A stretch of DNA of 64,000 nucleotides from NCBI GenBank assembly GCA_964006375.1, contig OZ023262.1, forward strand, positions 197,038,778-197,102,777, read 5' to 3'. The position numbers were made by a program, and so were the translations under genes. Positions 11,516-24,873 of the stretch are shown here, piece after piece. Every line of letters starts with the position of its first letter. Positions within the stretch are counted from its first letter, which is position 1. Below the pieces are notes generated by a model. The model searched no databases. It saw only the letters and a program-made list of their open reading frames with translations, and was not told where the DNA came from. Source of the DNA: Tillus elongatus (lineage: Eukaryota > Arthropoda > Insecta > Coleoptera > Cleridae).

Positions 11516-13990
11516 ATTCTGTGATTTTTCACAGACAAAATATGACGAAGGAATTTAAAAACAGACAATGGCAAAGTAACTAAATAATCATTGATTTATT
11601 TAAACGACTTAAATACCAAAACTAACATGTTTTGTGTAAATTTTTGCTTGGCTACTAATCAATGTAATTAGACAAATTCAAAATTATCCTCAATTTTTTC
11701 CCCTTTTAAACGGTGGTAGCGGTTTTATAGCTTACAGTTTGTAAATATAATTTTTCACTTTTAATTGATTGAACACTAGATTCTGTTTTCTTTTTTTTTA
11801 TGGTAGTTTTTCTGAGAGACGTTTTGTTTTTGTTTTATTAACATTGCTTTCATGTGTGTTGTTTTGTAGCAACATACAGTAAATCTGTATTTTTGTTGAT
11901 TTAGGGGACTTCTGAAGTTAATCTTAGTTTTCCTTGATTATGTGTACAGTAATGTAAATGTAATGATAATATTGAAATATTTTGCAAGCGAACTTATGAT
12001 TCGCTGCACAGAGTATGGACATTATTTCTTGGCTTTGTTGTAACGGTTGGTGCAGCTGTTTATGCATTAGCCTTACTTTGTGAACTTACACATTGTTTTC
12101 TTTATTTTTTACGCATCTGCACCTTCCTTATCTATATTGTCAATAATTAATTACGTAATTAGAATTTTCACTTCTGACAGCAAACAAAATGGCTACATCA
12201 TTATTCCGTATGGTCTTTATTGCAAAATTCTGCTTTGGCTTAATTAACACTTTGAATTAACTAATTTTTTTGATTAACAAAATTGTATAATTTTATGTGT
12301 GAAAGTTGCTTTTTTTTTCTAACCCATTTTGATATCAGTGAAGTTTTGTTTGATGTTGAAGTGAATACAGAGTTAGTAAACCCCCGAGGCTTGTAATCTC
12401 TCTACTATTGAACCTTGCTGGAAGGGTACAGAAGCCAAATTAGCAGAGCTCATTAAATACACCAATAGCTGATTTAAAAAGTGTCGCAACAAGAATGTGT
12501 TATCGTAAAATTAGTGATACATCAGAGGGCAAATGTTAAAAACTCAAATTTGAATAACGCCTTGTGCATTCTGAAAATTCTGATCATTCTTGTATGTAAT
12601 TTGTTGGCAAGGACGCATAATTGACACTTTAAGGTCAAGGTTCATGGTGTTCGAAAAGAGCTCTTGATATAGCCATTTATAGAGAATATGCTCGATCACA
12701 TTTGTGAATTCCATTTGCCACTCGATTAAATTCTACTGGCTTTGGAATGTACATCATTGTGACTTTGCTAGCACCTAAGGCAATAGGAACTGCCATGACA
12801 ATGACTGGCTCTGGCTCACATAAATTGTGTCTCGTATCTTATTGTGAAGACTTTTTTAGAAATATAAATTGATTAAAAAGAGACTGATTGTTTTATTTTT
12901 TATTTGAGTGTGGACTAGTGCCCTTTCAGCAAGACCAACATAACACTCCCTGCTTGTTTTAATCCCCTCCTTGTATTAACCGCTGCATGTGCATGGGTGC
13001 TTGAAGGGTCAGCAGTCTATACTCAATGTTAGATATACTCGAACATTGTTCAGTGTTAAAATATCAAAACTTCTTATCAAGATGGGTTCGACCCAAGGAT
13101 ACACAATTAGACAGGTACGCTGAGAACTGTCTAAAATGTGGTCATTTATGTTGCCTAGACAAGACTGAATGTGCAAAGTCATTTAACATTTGAGTGTATA
13201 AATATAACTTTATAATAAATATCTTCATTGTTGGATTTCATATATCATACAGTAATACATACAATACAAGTACCAATACATTTTAGAAATTAACAATAAT
13301 GGCTGCATGTGGCACTTAGCTTGTGTGTGCCACATATTCAAACAAAGGGTAAGTATATGGATGGAATCGGCAACACGGATAATTGAAAAACACGAATAAT
13401 AACATAATAAATTGTATATATGTATATGTACATACATACAGAGGGTTTAACAGCTGTGTCCTTTTTTAGGAAATGTTTATCTTGTTCCTTTCTGCTGTGC
13501 CGCCCATGCAATCTCGAAAGAGATAAAGTGTGAAAAGATAGGGGCAATTAAAATTTATAACTTTAACATAAACATTCCCGGATATGGATTATTCTCAGCT
13601 TTCTTATTGTAGTGGGACGTTCGGAGATAAATAAGACTCCTTCGCAACAGAATAAGCAATTTGTGCCATTTCATTCTGCTTCTACATACATACTGCTACA
13701 TTACAGGTTCTAACGAATTTCACAGTTTTATTTTTATCATGATTTTTGCAACAGTAATAATTATAATCTTTTTTCTAATTATAATTTAGATCTTTGTTGG
13801 TTTTTATCAGGGATCTTTATTATATTTGTGAGAGGAAACTAAAAAAAAAATAATTAAATTTGATGTATTTCAAATTTTGATCAATTTCTCAGTACAGGTA
13901 ATCCACAAACTGGGTAATCTGCACACGAATAACTGAGAGTAGACTGTAATTCTGTTTTATATGTCTGATTTATTACCAAAGCTATTTCAT
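11516..13990 (+). other. Fmr1 intron or long 3' UTR, no gene
   Basis: AT-rich, without coherent coding frames on either strand and without the repeat families seen elsewhere. Its unusual freedom from insertions over 2.5 kb, directly after a stop codon, is compatible with a long 3' UTR. Confidence 0.35.
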
Positions 13991-13994
13991 TATA

Positions 13995-14662
13995 TAATGT
14001 AGTTATGAGTCCTTTTCACTTGTTGGCATCTCTGTGGATCGAAATCTCAATTGGCACCAACATGTCACATCAATTGCAGAAGCGGCTGCTAAGAAATTAG
14101 GTTTCCTCTTCCGGGCTCGCAAATACTTTTTACCATCTAATCTCTATACTTTATATACTTCACAAATAAGACCAAACCTCGAATACTGCTCCCACATCTG
14201 GGGTGCTGCTGCCGCTTCTACACTCGCTATCCTGGACTCCATTCAGAAGCGAGCTATACGTCTCATCGGTGACCCTACCCTCACCCAAAGGCTGCCATCC
14301 CTTGCCCACCGACGTACCGTTGGTGACCTCTCTCTCTTTTATAGATATCTTACGGGCACTGCTCAGAGGAGCTTTCTTCCATAGTTCCTCCACCTGCTGC
14401 CCCCAACAGATCTACCAGGGGAACAGAGCGAATGCACTCTTTTACTGTCCAGGTCACCAGACATAGAACATCTTGTTATGCCCGCTCTTTTGTCCCGAGG
14501 ACTTCCAAGTTGTGGAATTCCTTGCCGGCACATGTTTTTCCTTCTCTGCCGAACCTCCAAACCTTTAAGTCCAGAATTAACAAGTTGCCCCTTTCCTCCT
14601 TGTCGACACCCACGGTACGATAGTATTTAGGCTGTAAGCCCTCGTGGTGTGTTGTTGAAATT
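13995..14662 (+). pseudogene. LINE RT C-terminal fragment (non-LTR)
   Basis: VDRNLNWHQHVTSIAEAAAKK, LGFLFRARKYFLPSNLYTLY, QIRPNLEYCSHIWGAA, DSIQKRAIRLIGDP and, after frameshifts, FVPRTSKLWNSLPAHVFP are the conserved post-RT region of CR1/Jockey-like LINEs. It ends GTTGTTGAAATT plus an A-run (14660), the true 3' end. A second copy of the same family lies at 57990-58974, inside a hAT element. Confidence 0.85.
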
Positions 14663-14824
14663 AAAAAAAAAAGACTCAAGAAATTGAGTAGTTCTCATAT
14701 TAACAGTCCTCTCTGAGGGATGGTAAGACATTGATCTATGTTTTTGCGAGTAGGACAGGCGTGAAGTAAATCTCATATTACTTTTTTTTCCATTTAGATA
14801 CTATCTGGACACTATATAAACTCC

Positions 14825-15690
14825 TCTGGTGTTAAGTATTTATATTATTATTACTTTTATAATAAAAATGTAATTCAAAGAGTGTTTTTGTAATACAATT
14901 TTGCCTGAATACCGACCTAGAGACTATTTCTCTGGCTTCGCAAATGTTTTTTCTTTGTAACCGGTTTTGCTGCAATAATAAAATAACTATCGCACACCTC
15001 CAGGACACAATTCCATATCTAACCCCAGATTCTACTAAAGAGTAGTAAACCATCATCAAATTTTGTTTATCTATTTTGTACCTAAGTTTACTAAATACAT
15101 GTATCATTTTTCTTATTCTGTTGTATATGTATTCAATCTGACTTGACCATTTAAGATGCTGATCAATGTAAACACCCAGATATTTGAAAGAACTCTCTCC
15201 ACTAACATATTCATTCCCAACCTTAATGTCTTGATTTCGAACTGGCAGTCAGACAAGTTGTTGGCGAAAAGCATACGTATTTAGTCTTTTTTGTGTGTAA
15301 GTTAAGCCTAAATAATTATTTGCGCAACACTTTTCAAATTTACACATAATTTTATCTGATTTTGCAAAAGCCACTTCCCATTCTGTGTAGTCTTATTACT
15401 AAAACTGTATCATTGGCGTATTATATGATCCTCCATTGAGCTCCCATTCCAACCAAAATATCGTTAGCAAATATTAAAAACAAAATAGGACCAAGCACTA
15501 TACCCTGTGGTACGTCACTTTGTACATTCATTTTCTTGCTAAACACAGAGCCAACTTGAACCCTTTGTTCTCTCTCCTTTAAACAATTTAAAAATAACTT
15601 TATACATATTCCCCTTATCCTATAATGCTCTAATTTCTTAAGGAGTTGTTGGTTTATTGAGTCGAACGCTTTCTGTAACAACAAAAATGG
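14825..15690 (-). pseudogene. LINE RT fragment (non-LTR), minus strand
   Basis: From 15684 downward it reads [41 protein letters not shown] and ANDI, the RT blocks around the palm. It continues in other frames to YYSLVESGVRYGIVSWR at about 15050, the C-terminal YS..HS...YG...WG motif. It is frameshifted and 5'-truncated. The 3' end is near 14825. Confidence 0.8.
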
Positions 15691-15917
15691 TTTATGTTTA
15701 TTGAATTTATAATTCCCTGTGTAATCCAGGGTTTTCTTTTGCTGATATTAGATATTTTTATCTGTAAAGTTTACGTCAATTGGGCATATGCAGTTGACAA
15801 TTGGCTGCCTCTGTCTCTCCAACCTATTTGCCTCACATCGCTACCATCTTTCTCATACGAAGACTACACTCGCCTAGGTTATGCTAACATTGCAAGTATT
15901 GATCGTCTGTATACCTT

Positions 15918-16150
15918 TTTAGCGAATTTTTATTTAAAAAATTCGGTAATAGGTATCGATGATTAGACTTTGCAATTTTTTTTCAAATGAGCGCGAATTT
16001 GGGCCCCTAGAACCCGAAACCAAGGTCTGTTTGAATTTATTTATATATACACGCGCGCGCGCGCGCGTGTGTATCTGAGCGATCGCTCAAAAAATACTCA
16101 GCTGATTTGAACGAAACTTGCCACATATCTTCATTTTGTTAAGATCGCGG
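15918..16150 (-). mobile_element. Family-T repeat, copy 2, diverged, with (CG)n instead of (TA)n
   Basis: It has a damaged terminal palindrome (TTAGCGAATTTTT...AATTCGGTAA), then a block resembling CAAATGAGCGCGAA..CCTAGAACCC, then TATATATACAC(GC)nGTGTGTAT, then GCTCAAAAAATA of the core. The element is truncated beyond about 16150. Confidence 0.55.
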
Positions 16151-17344
16151 ACGAGTAACCCCACCCCACTCCAAAGCATAGAATAATATTTTTGAAAGTA
16201 TTAGAGTAACTTAAATGTGACTACATGCAGCTAGAAATGGTGTAAATAAACCTCTGTTGTAAATTTGAAGTAGTTTGGTTCACAAAATTTGAAGCTTTTT
16301 CCAAATTAAAAATAAAAACTGAAACATGAACTGAAACCACTTGAGTGACATTCCAATGCCTGACAAAGACGAACTAGTTAGTTGCCATGTGTATATTGAT
16401 ACATACCACAGGACCAAATATTACGGGTAAAACATACTACCCCAACTAGCGATCGGCAAATCTTTGCCAGGAAAATGCCGAACACTCAAGCATCATTGTC
16501 GATGTCAACATCTCAACATGCTGCCACAGCCATTGACATAATAAACAATTGATTCTTATGCTGCGACCATACCATTACACAAAAGTACAGATAAAATGAA
16601 ATTAAAAATGAAGTGATTCAATACATTTTAAAAATACACTATATTTGTAGCTTGATGAACTGCCCCAATTAAAGTTTCAGACTGAAAATATAGCATGGAA
16701 AAATCAAAGTTTAAAAACGGGAATAATACTGTGTGAACAAACATTGGTTGCGCAAATCCTCTGGTCTAGCGGTAATGTGTTCAGCTCATGACTAAACTTG
16801 ATGGCCGGTGCGTGTGCTATTCCGGCACGATTCACATTAACATTTTGTTTTATTTCACTTTCCAAGTTTCATACGTTTGGACCAAAATATATTTATCTTT
16901 AAAACCCCTGGATAACTTTGTCACCTTTAAGTCTAGAATTATAAATTGCAGCAGACATTTTTTACCAATATAATTTGTTTTTACTTTTTTCTTGTTGGAA
17001 AAATACCTGCCACGTTTATAATTTAGCAGATACTTTCTATTTCTAAATATGAATTAAGTTTTATTTTAGAAAGCTTTTGTAGCTTTAATAAAATTTGTAA
17101 TCTTAATCAAGTGACTGAAAAGCTACATGACACAATTAATTTTAATATGAAAAATGGAAAAATATTATAAATGAATAAAGTGAAAGAAAATCAAATGAAA
17201 TCATCAGTGTCTTTCACTCACACATACACACAACCTTAGTAAATACAGACGTGGAGACGGTCGAACAGTTTCACCAAATAAGGCCAACAACAATTAATGA
17301 ATTACACACAACCTTGCTCTTCTCACGGTTTCATTACATTGTGA
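16151..17344 (+). other. intron sequence, mostly unassigned
   Basis: No gene was recognised. At 16750-16830 CTCTGGTCTAGCGGTAATG resembles a tRNA/SINE A-box region, but no convincing B-box follows, so it is only a possible SINE head. Confidence 0.3.
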
Positions 17345-17820
17345 AAAATTTCGGGGCTTATCAGCTGATTGCCTGTAAAACATTTTCATGCAAATCATTC
17401 ACACCTCCAGCAGTCGTTCTGTAAACACTATTTTTGGTATGTGCCCCACACAAAAAGTCCATTGGCGTGAGGTCTGGTGATCTGGGAGGGCACTTTACTG
17501 GACATATGTCACAACCATTCATCTCCAAAATGTTTATATAAATAATCCCAAACAATTGTTGAATTATGGGATGGGGCCCCATCCTGTTGAAAATACATAT
17601 TTCGAATTACTTTAAAGGGCAATTTCACCGGAGCTGTGACGATTTAATTTCTCAGGAAATCAAGGTATTGTTCTCCAGTTAGTGGTCATTCGAAGAAAAT
17701 CGAGCCAATGATACTACTTCGGATGATACCAAGCCAGACATTGAAGCGGAACCTTTCTCAAAATCGTGTATCTCTCAAAAGTCTAGGGTTATTTTAAGCC
17801 TAACAGCTGGTGTTGTTTTA
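17345..17820 (-). pseudogene. mariner/IS630-type transposase relic
   Basis: On the minus strand CPPRSPDLTPMDFLCGAHTKNSVYRT matches the C-terminal catalytic block (W P.RSPDLTP.DFFLWG...K..VY) of a Tc1/mariner-superfamily transposase. The upstream frame reads FNRMGPHPIIQQ, a degraded QQDGAPPH. The final catalytic Asp is present in PMDF. Only about the last third is recognisable, with no terminal repeats identified. Confidence 0.65.
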
Positions 17821-18030
17821 GTTAAAAATCCCATTACTGGTGGAGGGAAATTTACCAGAAAAAAATGATATTATTGAGATACTAGTTTTGAGCAATCAAC
17901 CAATTGATGAATTACACCCTTCTCTCATGATCCCTCTGATACAGGTCATGGTAAATATTGTACCCATAATATTTTAAATCGTGCTTAAGCAAAATCGTTT
18001 TAACGCTCTCATAGCCTACATTGCATTCTA

Positions 18031-18989
18031 AGCTTTGATTTTTCGAACCGAACTCTAACTCAACCTTCAGTTCGAAAAATGGTATGCGCTGGCTATGTTA
18101 TAGTAGTTCGAAGTTCGAAATACGTAATTTTCCCAAATAGTTTGAAGTAGCGACCCCATTAAGTCCTCTTTAAATTCTACTACTGCCACATTGAGTCAGT
18201 AGCATAATTTGATGAGATTTCACTAATGCGTATTTTTGACAGTTGGTAGGACACATTTAGACCTGACAGAGCCATTTAGCAATCACAGATTTAGTTTTTT
18301 ATATATCATAGCATCCCAATGCCTTCTTTGATTACAACATTATGATGGCAATGTTTAAAAGCAATCGGTAATATAATTTTTCAGAATTTATGATAATTGC
18401 AGCTTGCCTTCCAGAAATAGTAGGTTGAACAGGCTTTATTGCACAAAACAAAATTAAATATTCTCAATATACACAGTTAAAATTTCAAGTGGTTATTATA
18501 TAACTATCATGCTCATCTTTAACCTTCTCACTCTAGAAGACTTAAAACTGCCTAGATAATATCAAACGACAAAAAGTATATTTAATTGAGCTTAGCTATA
18601 GATGTATAAGTCTAAAAAGGTTTTCAATATATATCTCTTGTATTTTTGTTCAGCATTGACCCATCTTCACAGCTAACATCAGCATTCGAAGGCATTTTCA
18701 CTCAATCGACCTGCAAATTTTGTCGAACATTTGCTTTTTGCAAAAAGAATAGGTATTTTCTACATACCATATATTGTGTGCTACAACATACCTAAATTTT
18801 GTATTTAAGCAACTAATATATGAACATTGAAGAATTTTGGTTAGTTCAATGTTCGATTTTGAATTTTTAAGAAGTTCGGAGTTCGAGTGTGAACTTTAGA
18901 CATACTATTTCAGAGGTTCAAAGTTCGACATATTTGCTTGGGTTCGTGCATAGTTCAGTTCGAGAAAAACATTGGTTTACACACCTCTA
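18031..18989. mobile_element. hAT non-autonomous element, copy 1 (left TIR damaged)
   Basis: It has about 1 kb of similarity to the copies at 45634 and 59406: TTCGAACC near the start, many TTCGAAGTTCG motifs near both ends, and an end of CACACCTCTA at 18989. The first dozen bases of the left terminal repeat are missing. The flanks ATTCTAAG/ATTCTAGA suggest a decayed 8-bp target duplication. It has no coding capacity. Confidence 0.75.
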
Positions 18990-19249
18990 ATTCTAGACTG
19001 AGTTTTCTGATTGATGCTGTCAGTTCGAACTCCACGTAGGCTAATACATTTGCTTCTGCTTCTTTATTCATTGGTAATGCTCTTTATTTAATAATAATAA
19101 TAATAAAAATAATAATACCATATTGCTGTGATCCATGTAAACAAAATATAATCCTGGATATTAGCATAGCCACAGAAAAAGAAAAACAAACACACATAAA
19201 AATTGAATCAATTTGAAATTATTACCAATTTTGAATGAAAAGTTTCCTA

Positions 19250-20095
19250 TAAGGAGTAAAAAGGCATTGTGTAATGACTGTTTTAGTTTTCTCTCAAATG
19301 TTCTCCGTTCTAACATTCTTGATTCCAGGTGAATGATTGTAAATTTTTATACCCATGCATAATGGGCCATTTGCAACCAATTTCCAGGCGATGTGGTAGT
19401 ATAATTTCACTTTTTTATCTAGTATTATGTGCAGTCCAAATAATCTCTTTATCATTGATATGTTGCAGTTGCTAAGATATATAAGTTATAGATAGTAAGT
19501 ATCCTGAAACTTTTAAATAGAGCTCTGCATGAATTCCAAAAGTAGGCATCTTATCATCCTTTTTTGTAGCATAAATATGCGCTGAACCATGGGAGGTGAC
19601 TCCCAAAAGAGGAGACCGTAATTGAGAAGAGACTCAAATTCTGACCATACACACATTTTAATCCTGATCAATTGAGACTGAGTTTGAGCGATTTTAAGTT
19701 GAAAATACATATAGTCCAGCTGTTAGTCTGTCACAATGTGCATTAGTGTTTTTTTTCGAAATGGATTCCCAAAAACCTTTCTCTTTTTTCTGGATTGCTA
19801 TATTTTTGACTATTACTTCTTGACCATAGGAGACTGTGTTTTGCACAGTGTGAAAAAACATATGCGTTTTATAAAAATCCAGAAACAGTTTATTACCACA
19901 AAACCACGTGTATAAATTTTCCATGGTATCACTAGTCAAAGAATTTAGTGAAGATTGGCTAGGTGAAGATAAAAGTATTGAAGTGTCATCTGCATACATT
20001 GTAATTGATGCATTAATGCAAGATGGTAAGTCATTTATGTAGACAATAAATAATACATGGCCTAGCACAGATCCCTGCATCATACTGCGTTCTCT
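19250..20095 (-). pseudogene. LINE RT fragment, minus strand
   Basis: From 20083 downward it reads MMQGSVLGHVLFIVYINDLP, TMYADDTSILL, then WFCGNKLFLDFYKTHMFF. That is RT palm block with YADD catalytic motif followed by the thumb region. The C-terminal part in another frame reads WSEFESLLNYGLLFWE (about 19660-19610). It is truncated at the 5' side at 20095, where it meets another LINE fragment head to head. Confidence 0.85.
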
Positions 20096-22340
20096 TCCTG
20101 TAAACGAGGTGATCTATGACTTTAAGAGGGGAAACTACGATGCAATTAACCACTGTATCTCATCGGTGGACTGGGAGTCATATTTGAGCAGTTCTAATGT
20201 GAATATTGCAGTGGAGCAGTTCTACGATATCCTTTACTCAGCCATGTACACTTTCATTCCTTTGAAGATCCTGAAGGGTGTCAGGTCTTCATTTCCTCAC
20301 TGGTACAGTCATGAATTGAAAGAATGTATATTCCGAAAGAAGGCTGCCCACAAAATTGAACTGCCTGCCCAATGTGGACAGTTGACAGAAGATTGTCGAC
20401 TTTTACGTCTATCTAAGATTGAGGAAAATCTTGCCTCTGATCCTCAATCGTTTTGGCAATATGCCAGACAGAGAGATGGTCAGAATTAATATCTAGCAGA
20501 GATGTATCTTGGGAATAAAAAAAGCAGGGAAGCCAGTGACATAGTAAATCTATTTTCTGAAAATTTTTCTGAAGTTTATAACTCTACTGTTTTGTTCCGG
20601 AGCCTGATTATGTTATGGAAGCGGATGTGAGCACCCTTAATGTAACTCTAAGTGAAGTCTCCACAAAAATATCATTACTAAAGGGTAAACTCTCTGATGG
20701 TCCCGATGGGGTTCCACCTTATCTTCTGAAGCAATGCATTTATTCTGTTAGTTTCCCCATGTATTTAATTTTCAACATGTCCCTCAATTAGGGTGTATTT
20801 CCTGACTTCTGGAAGAGTAGTTATTTAAGACAGTTTCACAAGTCTGGTTGTAAGCAAGATATAAAAAATTACAAGAGGTATCTGCATGCTATCTACCTTA
20901 CCTAAAATGCTGGATTCTTTAGTCAGCGACTGTCTAACTTGCGCATGTAAAAACATTATTGAAGAACATGGTTTTATGAAAGGACGCTCGGTCATATCCA
21001 ATCTGATGTCCTATCAAAATGTAATTTTAAATGCATTCGAGAATGGTCATCAGGTTCACTCCATATACACTGATGTCACTAAAGCATTTGATCGGGTTAA
21101 TCACAAATTACTTATCGCAAAAGTAAATGCCTATGTATTCAGGACAAGCTTTTGGACTGGATTAGTAGCTTTTTAGTCGACAGATCTCAGTTTGTTAAGA
21201 TTGGGAACCACATATCAAACTCAGTTGAGGTCTTATCAGGTGTACCACAGGGCAGTCACTGTGCCCCCCTTCTTTTTAACTTATTTATCAATTATTTATA
21301 TTCTTGCTTTAATTCTTCCCAGTTCCTTTTATTTGCGGATGACCTGAAGGTTTTCAGGGTTGTCAGGAATGAATTGAATTGCCTCTAGTTCCAAAGTGAT
21401 ATTGATAATCTTGTTCGGTAGTGTTCAGTCAATAGATTTAAATCTAGAAAAGTGTCTTTCTGTGGTTTTTAGTAGAAACCACAACTGTCTTTAACCATAC
21501 TTATTCCATTAATTCAGTAAACCTCGCCGCTGTATCTGCTGTGAAAGATGTTTGTATTTTATTTGACACCAAATGTAAGTTTCTCTCAACACATTCTAAA
21601 TATTTCCTTGAAATCACGTAGGCTTTTGGGTTATGTACAGAAAGTATCATCTGATCTCTCAATCAAATCATTTAAATTGTTATATAGCGCAATGGTGCAC
21701 TCTTCATTAGAACATGGTTATGTCATTTGGAGCCCTTATATGAAGTTAACTCTGTGATGCTGGAAAAGGTTCAGCACAGATTTTTAAGATGCTCAGCTTA
21801 TATATTAGGGATTCCTTGTAACGATTATAAATATGACTACAATGATTTTATGTCGTGATTGAATTTAACCACACTGTCCAATCGGAGAATACAAACTGAC
21901 CTTTGCTTATTCTTTAAAATAATTTCTGGTGAAATTGATTCCCCATATTTGTTCAGTCAGATCGGCTTAAAAATTAAAACGACTGCAAGAAGGTCATATG
22001 ATACATTTGTTGTAGATTTTCATAGCAGGAATTATGGATTGAATAGTCCCCTCACACGTATGGCTTGGTCAGCCAATCAAGTGAACGCAGACCTAAACTT
22101 TTTCGATCAATTTGGTAGATTCAGCTCGAAGATCTCACGTCACTTCCTTGACGTGGCCTGCCTTTGACAGTACCTTAGCCTTACCTTATCAGTTCTAATC
22201 AATGTTTTTTAGAGTAGCCTAGCCTTATTATAATTGCTGTGCAGGATTTCTTTGGGATATTTGTTTGGGGAAAATGTTAATACTGTCTATGTAAAAACGA
22301 ATTTCCGTTAAAAAATGTTATTAAAATATTATTATTATTA
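20096..22340 (+). pseudogene. LINE endonuclease-RT ORF2, broken, plus strand
   Basis: Pieces in order: the linker after the endonuclease (WYSHELKECIFRKKAAHKIE, 20290-20380); a start of RT with KLSDGPDGVPPYLLK in broken frame (20680-20730); FMKGRSVISNLMSYQN and IYTDVTKAFDRVNHKLL (20960-21110); LSGVPQGSHCAPLLFNLFI (21230-21290); LLFADDLKVF (21328-21360, catalytic FADD); MVHSSLEHGYVIWSP (21690-21740). The tail reads LSNRRIQTDLCLFFKIISG. At least four frameshifts or stops are present. The organisation is that of a Jockey/CR1-type LINE without RNase H. Confidence 0.87.
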
Positions 22341-23305
22341 TAATCTACATTAAGTAAGCGAACAGATTAAATCCCTATCAATACTAATAAGGTCATTATC
22401 AAATTTAATTTCATCAGACTGCCTGAAGTCTCTGTAAGTATCAAATTTATCCCTCTTTATGGATTTGTGAAGATTGAGCTATAAGGTATTTAAAAGTGAT
22501 ATGAAATACCAGCAAATCCACCACATTTGACTGCTCTCTATTCAGTGTAATTGTTGTAAATTAACTTTCATGGGCAGATGTATTAAGTGAGTTAGTTCAA
22601 AGACTCTTAAAAAAGGTTTAGTAAAATGTGTTACGTGGATAATAATATCAGAAGCTAATAAGTAGTATATTTGATAAAGCAATTCGTTTTTTTTTTCATG
22701 TACATTCAGATACAGACAGAAGTATTTCTGATTTGTTTAACATTCCACTCAAAATTTTGACTGGTTTTCTGTGTTTTATATCTTTTTGAATAAAGCGAGT
22801 GGGTAAATTTTAAGTATGCAAAGGTAATTAAAACACATTAAAAAGAAAACAAAGGGTTCTAGTTAGCGACTTAACAAAGTTAAGTGAAACGACGTAAAGC
22901 GAATCATTGGGAATGAATATAGTGTACATACATATGTACACATTTGTGATTGTGAAATGATTAAGAAAAAAAAAACAGTATTCATTTACGTGTGTATTAT
23001 GTACATGCCTACAGTCTACATTACATTATGTACTCCTTTTTTACCTATTTTAGACTTTTTAGAATAACAACTTTATACTGAATCAGTTTCAACGTTAAAT
23101 GATACATTTTCCTGCAACAAATTGTGACGCTATAATGAAGCAACGTTAAATGAGACGACGTTATGCGAGGACTTCCTGTACCCAACTTTAAAATGTTAAT
23201 CGTAAATATGAAAGAGTATTGTTAAGTTACAGATTTTGTTAAAAATATTTTAAATTAGATTAATACCACTATACCGATTAATAATCAGATACTTCAGTAT
23301 TGTAA
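22341..23305 (+). other. intron sequence; possible short inverted element, otherwise nothing
   Basis: CGACTTAACAAAGTTAAG...AAACGACGTAAAGCG (22868-22905) and CAACGTTAAATGAGACGACGTTATGCG (23140-23167) are similar motifs about 260 bp apart and may be ends of a small unclassified repeat. No coding sequence is seen. Confidence 0.3.
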
Positions 23306-24788
23306 CAGTAAGTATAATAATTGCAAAAATGCCCTTGGGGGAGATCTTAATACACAGCTGTTAATAGAAAGTGATAATAAAAACAACTTAATACAGTGAT
23401 TTTAATCTTTTGGCCTTACGTAAACTGTTCTCTCCTACTAGACAGTTTAATGGGTGCAGCAGATGCATTAATAACATTTTTGTTGATTTTGATTTCATGA
23501 GTGCCGGAAGTCTCCCGCTAATTGCCTCTGATGATGAAGCACAGTTTTTCATACAGGATTGATGCTGCACAGTTTCCAGATGTTGAGTGGAGGAGGTTAT
23601 ATGGTCAGTATAGTTGCAAAAATTTGGAACAATTTTTAGCTTCTGAGTGGGCAGGTGGTGTATGCCATGATTCTGCAGATGATGTTTATAGCTCATTCTT
23701 TCATATCATTTTGAGAACAGTTTCCTGTTGTTGCGTCATAGAGGGGAAACAATCGATTATTGAGGATGGTAACACATCAGAGCAAAGGGAGTTAAAGAAG
23801 CAAATATTGTTGTTACATAGTGTTTATAAAATGCATCCTACAGTATCGAATAAACCGCTTTATGGAGAAATAAGGACCAGATATAATTTGCTTTTGAAGC
23901 AGTCGAGAGCTAGGGCGGTAACTGAAGCTATCCAAAAGTCTGACAATAAATCAAAAACAATTTGGCAGATTATAAATCGTGAAACAGGTAGAAGTAAGAT
24001 CTTGAATTCTGAAAGTAATATATCAGCAAATACATTTAATGAATTGTTTACATCCCATGCCGAGAGGTTGGTAAGTAATGCATTGGGAAATAAATTGAAT
24101 TCCCCAAAATCTTATTACACTGGGATGCAAAGTCCAGCGAACTCTTTTTTTTAAATGAAACCAGTTGTTGAGGATGTCAGGAATGCTATGAGGAAACTTA
24201 AAAATACAAAATCAAAGGATTTATTTGGTATGGACTCCTTTGTCATTAAGAGGTCTAGGGATTTTCTTACCCCGCCACTGACATCTTTAATCTGCATCAC
24301 ACAGGGTTGTTTCACTGTGTTGATGAAGTGTGTGAAGGTACTTGCGTTTTTCAAGAAGGGGAGACTGCAGTGATCCTGGCAATTTTAGGCAGGTTTCAGT
24401 TTTGCCGATACTCTCAAAAATGTTTGAATTCCTCATTTTCCAACATTATAGCTACTTTGAGGATAACCACCACGAACATCAGTATGGTTTTCGCAAGAGA
24501 TGCAGCACCATGGATGCGATATTGTATCTTCTAGAGATAGTAAATTATGCTTTTAAACAGAGAAAACTGCTGTGCAGTTTTTTCGACAACAAAGGCATTT
24601 GATTTTATCTCGCACGAAATATGTTTGAGAAAGTTGAGTCATTATGGTATTAGGGGAGTCTGTATGGAGTTGCTGTGGTCATACCTTAATAATAGAATAC
24701 AGAGAGTTTTTCATGGTGGGCAATACAGTGAGGAGGGATACATTCATACAGGGGTGCCTCAGGGATCTGTACTCTGGCCACTTCTGTT

Positions 24789-24873
<85 letters not shown>

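Noticed and set aside
16750..16835. Second tRNA-derived SINE
   Set aside because: Only an A-box-like stretch was seen, without a B-box, tail or target duplication.
19250..22340. A twin-primed single LINE insertion (inverted 5' part) at the 20095 junction
   Set aside because: Both sides carry overlapping RT regions (each has its own palm and C-terminus) with different sequence, so they are two elements.
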